A stretch of DNA of 35,439 nucleotides from JBAXAM01 sp964565935 (GTDB taxonomy: Bacteria; Pseudomonadota; Gammaproteobacteria; UBA9339): contig CAZMGW010000012.1 in NCBI GenBank assembly GCA_964565935.1, forward strand, positions 1 to 35,439, written 5' to 3'. Position 1 is the first letter of the stretch, and each line of letters opens with the position of its first letter. This document shows positions 16,526 through 23,800 of the stretch, piece by piece. The position numbers and the translations under genes were made by a program. A model generated the notes under the pieces. The model was not told the origin of the DNA, made no database searches, and worked only from the letters and a program-made list of their open reading frames with translations.

Positions 16526-16882
16526 TTAAATTCTACCATAAACATCATCTAAACGAATGATGTCGTCTTCTCCCAAATAAGAACCGTACTGGGTTTCGAC
16601 AACTATCACTGACATATCGGTAAGATTCTCGATTCGGTGAACCGCACCAACTGGGATAAAAACATGATCATTCACTTGATAGACTTTGACCATATCATCA
16701 ACGGTTATCGTAGGGCTACCAGCTACCACCACCCAGTGCTCGGAACGTTTCGAATGCTTTTGTAGTGACAACCGTCCACCGGAATTAACAGTGATGATTT
16801 TTACTTGATAATTGTCAGCTAAAACAAGAGTTTGATGAGCTCCCCAAGGACGGATATATATTTTGCCAATTTCGTTAATCAT
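16526..16882 (-). CDS. mannose-6-phosphate isomerase type II-like cupin
   Basis: A 118-residue single-domain cupin matching the isomerase domain that forms the C-terminal part of ManC/AlgA proteins. Visible features are RPWG near the start, LSLQKHSKRSEHWVVVAG (cupin motif 1, with the metal His and Glu residues), FIPVGAVHRIEN (motif 2), and QYGSYLGEDDIIRLDDVYGR, the family's closing signature. It would interconvert mannose-6-P and fructose-6-P, supplying the AlgC-type mutase encoded 12 kb away; that link is inference. It sits between clpP (53 bp upstream) and fmt (directly abutting), an unusual position. Confidence 0.87.
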   Translation of the reverse strand: MINEIGKIYIRPWGAHQTLVLADNYQVKIITVNSGGRLSLQKHSKRSEHWVVVAGSPTITVDDMVKVYQVNDHVFIPVGAVHRIENLTDMSVIVVETQYGSYLGEDDIIRLDDVYGRI

Positions 16883-16935
16883 GTTTCATGCACTCCACCA
16901 GCGGGATTGGGGAATCATCAAATAGTTGGTTCTTC

Positions 16936-17535
16936 TTAAGTGTTAGGTCTTTTTTCCAAAACCCCATCAACAATTCCATAAGCAACTGCTTCTGATGGTG
17001 CCATAAAATTATCGCGATCAACATCTTTTTTAATCTGATCGATAGATTTGCCGGTGTGCCGAGACAAAATTTCATTTATCTGTTGACTAACCCGTAGAGT
17101 TTCGCGAGCATGAATTTCAATATCGCTTGCTTGGCCTTGATAACCGCCAAGCACCTGATGAATCATTACTGACGCATGAGGCAAACAAAAACGCTTGCCC
17201 TTAGCACCAGATGCTAACAATAACGCAGCGGCGCTTGCTGCCTGACCAAGACACAAAGTGCTTACATCCGGCTTGATATAATGCATGGTGTCGTAAATTG
17301 CTAGCCCAGCAGTTACCATGCCGCCTGGGGAATTAATATAAAGAGAAATATCTTTATCTGGATTTTCTGATTCTAAAAACAACATTTGCGCAATGATCAA
17401 ATTGGCCATATGCGGCTCAACTTCACCAACCAAAAAAATCACCCGCTCCTTCAACAATCGCGAGTAAATATCATATGCACGTTCACCGCGAGCAGTCTGC
17501 TCAACAACCATAGGAACTAAACTTTGATTCTTCAT
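16936..17535 (-). CDS. clpP: ATP-dependent Clp protease proteolytic subunit
   Basis: Serine protease forming the 14-mer chamber used with ClpX or ClpA. The start at 17535 gives MKNQSLVPMVVEQT, the standard N-terminus, with GGGAG upstream; the 17571 start adds 12 residues reaching into tig. Catalytic triad by position: Ser101 (GQAASAAA), His126 (MIHQ) and Asp175 (DVDRDNFM); 199 residues in all. It begins 16 bp after tig. clpX, the expected next gene in gammaproteobacteria, is absent here and replaced by the cupin gene. Confidence 0.97.
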   Translation of the reverse strand: MKNQSLVPMVVEQTARGERAYDIYSRLLKERVIFLVGEVEPHMANLIIAQMLFLESENPDKDISLYINSPGGMVTAGLAIYDTMHYIKPDVSTLCLGQAASAAALLLASGAKGKRFCLPHASVMIHQVLGGYQGQASDIEIHARETLRVSQQINEILSRHTGKSIDQIKKDVDRDNFMAPSEAVAYGIVDGVLEKRPNT

Positions 17536-17551
17536 GCCTTTTCTCCCTACT

Positions 17552-18865
17552 TTAACCTTTTGCAACCGCATCTTTATAGCTTACCTCTTTCTCAACCACC
17601 TCAGCCTTAGAAGCAAGATGGTCAAGTGCCTTTTCTTCAAGCAAAAGTGCTTGTATTTCCATTGAACGGTTGGGATCAGCAAAATACCAATCAACCATTT
17701 TATTGGCATCATCATAAATGGAAGCCATCTCTTCTATCTTGGCTCGCAACTCTTTCTGCTCAGCTTTAATATTGTTTTCCTTAATCACCGCAGACAGCAA
17801 CAAACCTAAAGACACACTGCGCTGTGCTTGTGGCTCAAACTCTTTCCGCGGAAATTCTGGCAGTTTTTTCTCTGTTTTTTGGTGAGCAAAACGCTCTTGC
17901 CAACGCTCAGCCAACCGATCTAACTCATTTTCGATTAAAACTTTTGGCACCTCAATTGGATTACTATCCAACAATTTATTCATCATGGTGTTTTTAAAGG
18001 CATTCTTCAGAACGTTCTGCAACTCACGCTCTAAATTTTTACGCACCTCAGTTTTTAACCCTTCCAAACCGCCATCTTTAATACCAAACTTTTCAGCAAA
18101 TTTATCGTCTAACAGTGGCAAAACCGGCTCACAAACCTCAAGAATCTCTACTTCGAACTCTGCATCCCTACCAACCAACTCTTTATCCATATGCGTTGGT
18201 GGGAATTTCAAAGTGTATTTTTTTTTCTCGCCCGCCAATACTCCATAAAGCTGCCTTTCAAAATCGTCCCACATAGAACCATCGCCAAGCACAAACTTAA
18301 CGTTTTTTTCCGTTTTTACTTCCGCAGCAGACTTTTCAATAGCTCTAACCGTAAAATCAACTGTCAACTGATCGCCTGCTTGAGATTTGCGTGCTGGGTC
18401 AGTAATTTTTTTCCACTGCACCTGCTCTTTACGCAATTTTTCCAACATTTCATTAACATCGTCATCAGTTAATTTGGCAACAGTTTTTTCAACTTTAATC
18501 TGGCCCAAATCACCCAATTTAACTTCAGGGTATATTTCAAGAACTGCGCTGTAAATAAAAGGCTCTTTTTGTTTGGCAGAAATAATTTCAATTCTTGGCA
18601 TGCCAGCGGGATTTAATTTTTCTTGTTTAACCGCTTCAGCATAAGTCTCGCGCATTAATTTTTCGATGGTGTCTGCGTGCGCAGAATCACTATAGCGTTT
18701 TTGCAGCATAGCAAAAGGCACTTTACCTGGGCGAAAACCCGGCATTTTTGCCGTCGCTGCAATCTTGTGCAATTTTGCTTGTGCTTCGTTTTCAATTCGA
18801 TCGGCCAGTACTGTGATAGTAAGTTTACGTTCTAAACCAGGTAATTTTTCAAGTGTTACTTGCAT
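17552..18865 (-). CDS. tig: trigger factor, ribosome-associated chaperone/peptidyl-prolyl isomerase
   Basis: Binds the ribosome exit tunnel and protects nascent chains. About 437 residues from MQVTLEKLPGLERKL, the usual tig N-terminus; an in-frame Met four codons upstream is less likely. The ribosome-binding signature PGFRPGKVP is at about residue 42, the FKBP-type domain starts near AGDQLTVDFT, and the long helical arm region follows. tRNA-Leu lies 28 bp upstream on the same strand, as in many gammaproteobacteria, and clpP follows after 16 bp. Confidence 0.96.
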   Translation of the reverse strand: MQVTLEKLPGLERKLTITVLADRIENEAQAKLHKIAATAKMPGFRPGKVPFAMLQKRYSDSAHADTIEKLMRETYAEAVKQEKLNPAGMPRIEIISAKQKEPFIYSAVLEIYPEVKLGDLGQIKVEKTVAKLTDDDVNEMLEKLRKEQVQWKKITDPARKSQAGDQLTVDFTVRAIEKSAAEVKTEKNVKFVLGDGSMWDDFERQLYGVLAGEKKKYTLKFPPTHMDKELVGRDAEFEVEILEVCEPVLPLLDDKFAEKFGIKDGGLEGLKTEVRKNLERELQNVLKNAFKNTMMNKLLDSNPIEVPKVLIENELDRLAERWQERFAHQKTEKKLPEFPRKEFEPQAQRSVSLGLLLSAVIKENNIKAEQKELRAKIEEMASIYDDANKMVDWYFADPNRSMEIQALLLEEKALDHLASKAEVVEKEVSYKDAVAKG

Positions 18866-18893
18866 ACATTTCCTCACAAATAATTTATATGAA

Positions 18894-18975
18894 TGCGAGA
18901 GGAGAGACTCGAACTCTCACAGGTTTCCCCACTGGAACCTAAATCCAGCGCGTATACCAATTTCGCCACTCTCGC
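18894..18975 (-). tRNA. tRNA-Leu (anticodon TAG)
   Basis: On the minus strand: acceptor stem GCGAGAG/CTCTCGC, a long class II variable arm and anticodon loop TTTAGGT between CTGGA and TCCAG. The discriminator A is at 18894. CCA is not encoded (TTC follows), unlike the other tRNAs in the window. Confidence 0.92.
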
Positions 18976-19012
18976 ATAAACCTATATATACTTGATTTCA
19001 ATGGTTTTATTT

Positions 19013-19041
19013 TTTATATAAAATCCATTGGGCATTTTCAA
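19013..19041 (-). promoter_or_regulatory. sigma70-like promoter for tRNA-Leu/tig
   Basis: On the minus strand, TTGAAA (19036-19041), a 17-nt spacer and TATAAA (19013-19018), about 37 nt upstream of tRNA-Leu. Confidence 0.5.
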
Positions 19042-19098
19042 AACATTGCAAAGCCTACCCGATAATTAATATGAACGCAATCTTATGAATGATAACAT

Positions 19099-19127
19099 TT
19101 GACGCGAGCGAAAGTGCTAAGTATTAT
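19099..19127 (+). promoter_or_regulatory. sigma70-like promoter for tRNA-Pro
   Basis: TTGACG (19099-19104), 17 nt, then TATTAT (19122-19127), 50 nt upstream of tRNA-Pro. One mismatch in each box. It would also drive the truncated tRNA-Arg behind it. Confidence 0.65.
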
Positions 19128-19177
19128 CCACTATCCTAATATTAGACACTCGCATGTCGGATTTAGGATTGTCAGTT

Positions 19178-19254
19178 CGGGGCATAGCGCAGCCTGGTAG
19201 CGCACCTGCTTTGGGAGCAGGCCGTCGGGGGTTCAAATCCCTCTGCCCCGACCA
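19178..19254 (+). tRNA. tRNA-Pro (anticodon TGG)
   Basis: Complete cloverleaf with acceptor CGGGGCA/TGCCCCG, anticodon stem CTGCT/AGCAG with loop TTGGGA-type sequence carrying TGG, T-arm GGGGGTTCAAATCCCTC and encoded CCA at 19252-19254. In many gammaproteobacteria it heads a Pro-Arg-His tRNA cluster. Confidence 0.94.
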
Positions 19255-19280
19255 AATTGATTTTGAACAATGATGAACAC

Positions 19281-19319
19281 GTGCCCGTAGCTCAGTTGGA
19301 TAGAGCATCGGCCTTCTAA
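19281..19319 (+). pseudogene. 5' half of tRNA-Arg (anticodon TCT), cut at the anticodon loop
   Basis: Starting 26 nt after tRNA-Pro, the acceptor 5' strand GTGCCCG, the D-arm GCTCAGTTGGATAGAGC and the anticodon stem/loop TCGGC-CTTCTAA are intact. The next bases (TTATTTG) do not continue with the expected GCCGA stem half, and no T-arm or 3' acceptor follows. The break falls at the end of the anticodon loop. I did not find the missing 3' half in the window. It is a scar of an insertion or deletion at a tRNA gene. Confidence 0.85.
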
Positions 19320-19489
19320 TTATTTGTTTGGTTTGTAATTGCTTGATTTTTTAGTGTTTTTAACAACGAACGCCCACTACTTTTGGCGTACAATGCACAA
19401 CAAAAGCACACCCACTCACGCAAATGTCACGCACGCGATTTGGGGTGTATTTATCCAGACCAAATGGGGGTAATTCATGTCGCAACAAT

Positions 19490-19591
19490 TTAATGAGTTA
19501 TTCGACCAGCAGCACCACAACATTTTTTAAATTTATACCCACTACCACAAGAGCATAAATCATTGCGACCAATTGTTGTGTTCTGTCCTAA
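19490..19591 (-). pseudogene. SEC-C zinc-binding tail fragment
   Basis: A 33-codon minus-strand frame containing GRNDLCSCGSGYKFKKCCG, a textbook SEC-C motif (CxCxSGxxxxxCC) as at the C-terminus of SecA and of some other proteins. The frame has no ATG, GTG or TTG and is closed by TAA at 19592-19594. It is most simply the tail of a gene whose body is gone. It lies between the broken tRNA-Arg and the histidine kinase. Confidence 0.6.
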
Positions 19592-19649
19592 TTATCAGCC
19601 CTCTTTGTTATCAAGTCCTGCGGCAATATTGTATTTATCAGCCAATCCT

Positions 19650-20813
19650 TTAAATGAATTTTTTCGTACGCAGGCCCTTAGTCAGTGTTGGAAAGCTTAA
19701 TGTAAACTCTGTATATTCGCCTTCTTTAGAGTTGCATGTAATGTCACCGCCATATGACTGCATTGTCATTTTACAAAAGGCTAAACCCAAACCTGTTCCT
19801 TCTTTATTGCCACTATTGAACTGATGAAACAGGGTTTCCAAAACTTTGGCAGGAATTCCCGAAGCGGTATCCCTAAAAATCAAGTAATTAAAATTTTCTC
19901 CCTGTCTCAAACTAATGTAGATTTTACCTCGACCAGCTTCCTTAATTGCCCTTAAAGTATTCTTTATAAGATTAAATAATATATGCTTAGTTAGTAAATC
20001 ATTACCCATATATGTAAAATCTTTTTCCGACTTATCACCCCAAACTACAATTTCACGCTCATTATTGTAAAAAGGATATTCGTTAACAGCCTCACTAATG
20101 CAATGCTTAATCAAGTTAGACTCAAGATTTTTGTTATCAACTTGCCTGTTAAGAACTGTACGAAGCTTAACAAGCAGCATGGTTATAATGCTATTAGCGC
20201 TATAAATGGCAAGCTTTGTGTTTTTAATAAAATCTTCAATTTTATTTTTTTGCTTTGCTTCACTAGAATCCAACTTATCACGACCAGTAAAAAAGTTTTT
20301 TACCTCTATTTTTAGATTATCTATATTTATACCAATAACTGCTAAAGGAGTACGTAGTTCATGCGCTATACATCCAGACATCATTTCTACGGCTTTTGAA
20401 ACTTTCTCAGCTGTTTCTTTTTCTATTTGCAATTTTTCAGCCCGTTTTCGATCGGTAATATCAACAGAATTACCCAAAATACCAATAACGATACCATTTT
20501 TATCCTTTAAAGGAGTTTTGATAACCTGAAAAAACTTCCTGTCTTTATTAGGTAGAATTATAAATTCTTCAGCAATAAGTTCTAAACCGGTTTCTATTAC
20601 TTTTAGATCGTTCTTTCTTAATTTATTAGCCAATCTCCCAGGGAAAAGTTCATAGTCAGTTTTTCCTACAACATCAGATTCATCTTTAAAATTAGATTCT
20701 CTTAACAAATAATCACTACAAGCCAAGTAATAACCATTTATATCTTTCCAATAAATAGCACCGGGCATATGTTTTATAAAATTTTTAAAAGCCTCATTAA
20801 TGTCTTCTGTCAT
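19650..20813 (-). CDS. PAS-domain sensor histidine kinase
   Basis: A 387-residue kinase without membrane segments, so presumably cytoplasmic. An N-terminal PAS domain (about 10-125, ending NSVDITDRKRAEKL) is followed by a dimerisation helix with the H-box IAHELRTPLAVI (His151) and an HATPase domain with N-box NLIKN (Asn284), G1 DTASGIP (Asp314) and G2 GTGLGL. The closing YTEFTLSFP resembles the ends of CqsS/LqsS-type kinases, an impression only. No receiver domain or response regulator gene is nearby. The ATG is 6 bp after the NRPS stop (TGA-6 nt-ATG), so the two genes form one operon and are probably translationally coupled. Confidence 0.9.
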   Translation of the reverse strand: MTEDINEAFKNFIKHMPGAIYWKDINGYYLACSDYLLRESNFKDESDVVGKTDYELFPGRLANKLRKNDLKVIETGLELIAEEFIILPNKDRKFFQVIKTPLKDKNGIVIGILGNSVDITDRKRAEKLQIEKETAEKVSKAVEMMSGCIAHELRTPLAVIGINIDNLKIEVKNFFTGRDKLDSSEAKQKNKIEDFIKNTKLAIYSANSIITMLLVKLRTVLNRQVDNKNLESNLIKHCISEAVNEYPFYNNEREIVVWGDKSEKDFTYMGNDLLTKHILFNLIKNTLRAIKEAGRGKIYISLRQGENFNYLIFRDTASGIPAKVLETLFHQFNSGNKEGTGLGLAFCKMTMQSYGGDITCNSKEGEYTEFTLSFPTLTKGLRTKKFI

Positions 20814-20819
20814 GCCCAG

Positions 20820-23800
20820 TCATCCCAGACCATATAAATTCCATGGATTCGCATCTGCCATAATATTTGGTTGATTATCTTGTTTTGTGAGGAGCTCTCG
20901 ATCTACGGGCTTACCATCGGGCACATGCCGCATAAAACCATCATCCAAGTCACATTCATTAATAAGAGGTTTAAAATAGTTGCTTAGTAATAAATTATCA
21001 ATATTAGGATACTTAAGATTTAATTCTTGCAAAGAGTTTTCAACATTACCGTCCTCAACATCGTTCGGCTTTATATTTGGTAATTTATCAACCATAAAAT
21101 TACTGTTTAAATAAAAAGAAAGCAATGGAAATAGAGCATTATCTTGCTCAATATTAACCAAATGATATTTACTCCACTCGTTGGACTCTATTAATTGCAC
21201 TTTACAACAATTTAGATTAATCCAACTGATCAAATCCTTCCAACTTATAACATTCTTGTTCTGAAAATTAAACGTCGTGCTTTTATTTGCATTAACCAAT
21301 GATATTTTAACCATATAATCACTCAGCACATCGACTGGCCACATATTTAATGTTATATCCCAATCAGGGGCATATCCCATCTGCATACATCCCTTAATAA
21401 GTTGTAATAAATGGTTCTGCTGTATTGGACAGTCTCCTGTTTTACTATGCCATAGTATCCAAGTAGGACGATATATGTTTACACAAACCCCCCGATTTTT
21501 TGCCTGAGTTAACAAAGCTTCAGATATTATTTTGGTTTGCATGTAACCACTATTAACAGCAGATAAATCCTGTAAAGTATATGCCTGGGGAAAGCTTTCT
21601 TTAATTTTGTTATCACCGCTAACGTCAATTGCTGCTGATAGCGTTGAAATATAATGTATTTTTTTCGCCTTCTTTAGGCATGCAAGTTTTAGTATTTCTA
21701 CCGTACTAAAAACATTGGCGGCCCGTAACAAATCGTAATTATATAAGTGATGTACATGGGCTCCATTATGATAGATCAAATCGATCTTTTCCGAAAAATA
21801 ATTGAACTCTTTTTGTGATAGCCCCAAAAGCGGTAAGGATAAATCAGACGCGATGGCTTTTATACGATGGGTTTTGAATAAGTTTAAATCTAGCTTATTA
21901 CCTGCAATGCTTTTATGCAAGCGTTCTTGGGCATGCATATTGTTTGTAGCCCTTATCAGGCAATATATTTCAGCATTGGTATGATAATATAATTCTTGAA
22001 GCAAATAAGCTCCGAAAAAACCAGTTACACCGGTTAATAAAATAGCTTTTGGATTCTTTTCTATGGTTGTAATTTTGGGTGGTTGTATTTTTTTATCCAG
22101 AACAACATCCTGTGAAAAATTTATTATAAACGCCCCCTCTACATTTGCATTGGTGTGATCGCCATCTATTATCAGAGCCAGTTTTTCTATAGTGGGCGAT
22201 TCGAAGAAGTTTTGCATTCTAACTTCCACATTAAATTGTTTTTTAACACGAACCAATAACTCGCTGATTAATAAAGAATGTCCACCTAAAACAAAAAAGC
22301 TATCATTTATACCAACGTTATCTAAGCCAAGTATATCTTTCCATAGTTCGACTAGTTGTTTTTCAGTAGCGCTCTTGGGCTGAACAAAGAAGCTATCATC
22401 TACGATCTTCTGTTTAGTATTAGGCAACGGTAATCTGTTTTTATCTATCTTATTATTATTTGTCAGCGGGAAATCTTGTATCGAAATAAAAAACGATGGG
22501 ATCATATAACTCGGCAGATTTTCTGTTAGGTAACAAACGAGATTTTTTTGATTCAATTTAATGTTTGGATTATTCGCAACAACATAAGCCACTAAATACT
22601 TTTCAGCATTAATGGTTTTATCAGCGATAACACATTGTTTAATATTTTCATATTGTACAATTAGCTTTTCAATCTGTTGTACTTCGATTCTAAAACCCCT
22701 GATTTTCACTTGGTTATCAAGCCTACCTTGAAATTCTAGCCCATAAGCAGAATAGCGACATAAATCACCTGTTTTATACAAACGGTGTGCTTTCCCAAAA
22801 TTATCCTTATATTTTACAAATCTTTCTCTGGTTAATTCAGGGTGATTAAGGTACCCACAAGTAACATTATTCCCTCCTAAAAAGAGCTCTCCCGCTATTT
22901 TTTGTGGGACTAATTGCATGTATTTATCAAAAACATATATTTTAGTATTTGGTATTGGCCAGCCCACGGTCACATTATCTCTTTTCTTTGTTCTAGCATC
23001 ATAGATTTTTTGAGCGGTGCTCCATATTGTAACCTCAGTAACCCCGTACTCATTAAATAAAGAAGCATTGGGAACTTTTATTTTATGGGCATCTACTAGC
23101 TTATCTCCCCACTGCTCTCCACCTATAATAACAACACGCAAAGAATCCAAATCACCATTATCAGCTTTGTCTAGAATTTTCTCGTATAAAGATGGCACAC
23201 ACATTATATGAGTAATCTTATCCCTCTTAATTACACTTATAATTTTATTTATGTCCTTGATGCCATACGGATCTAACATGGTTAACTTAGCACCGCATAA
23301 AAGAGGCCAAAATATTGCTGCTATGGCAGTATCAAATGATATAGATAGTAATAAAAGGAAATTTATAGATTTGCGCTCAATTCCCGTTGCCCGATCATAG
23401 TAATGAATCCTAGCGTTAAGTGAGTTAATTATATTTCTGCGGGATACCATCACTCCTTTTGGTTTTCCTGTTGATCCTGAGGTATATACAATATAGGCAA
23501 TATCGTTGCTTTTAGGCTTACTGTTGTACTTATTATAATCTTTATATTTTGTGGAAATAAAATCCCCATCAATACATAAAATACTTCCGAACTGGCTTAC
23601 AAGCCTGTTTTTCAAATTGCTATTAGTGATTAATATTCTTGTTTTAGAATCCTGTAACATAAAGTTTAAATTACCATCTGGATAAGCTGGGTCCAGAGGT
23701 AAGTAAACGGCACCTATCTTCATAATAGCCAAAATGGAAACAACAAAAAGCATGTTATCTTCTAAACTAACCGCTACTATATCTCCACCTTTAACACCTT

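Noticed and set aside
19478..19531. 17-codon + strand ORF with GGGGG before its ATG
   Set aside because: Very short, antisense to the SEC-C relic, no recognisable sequence.
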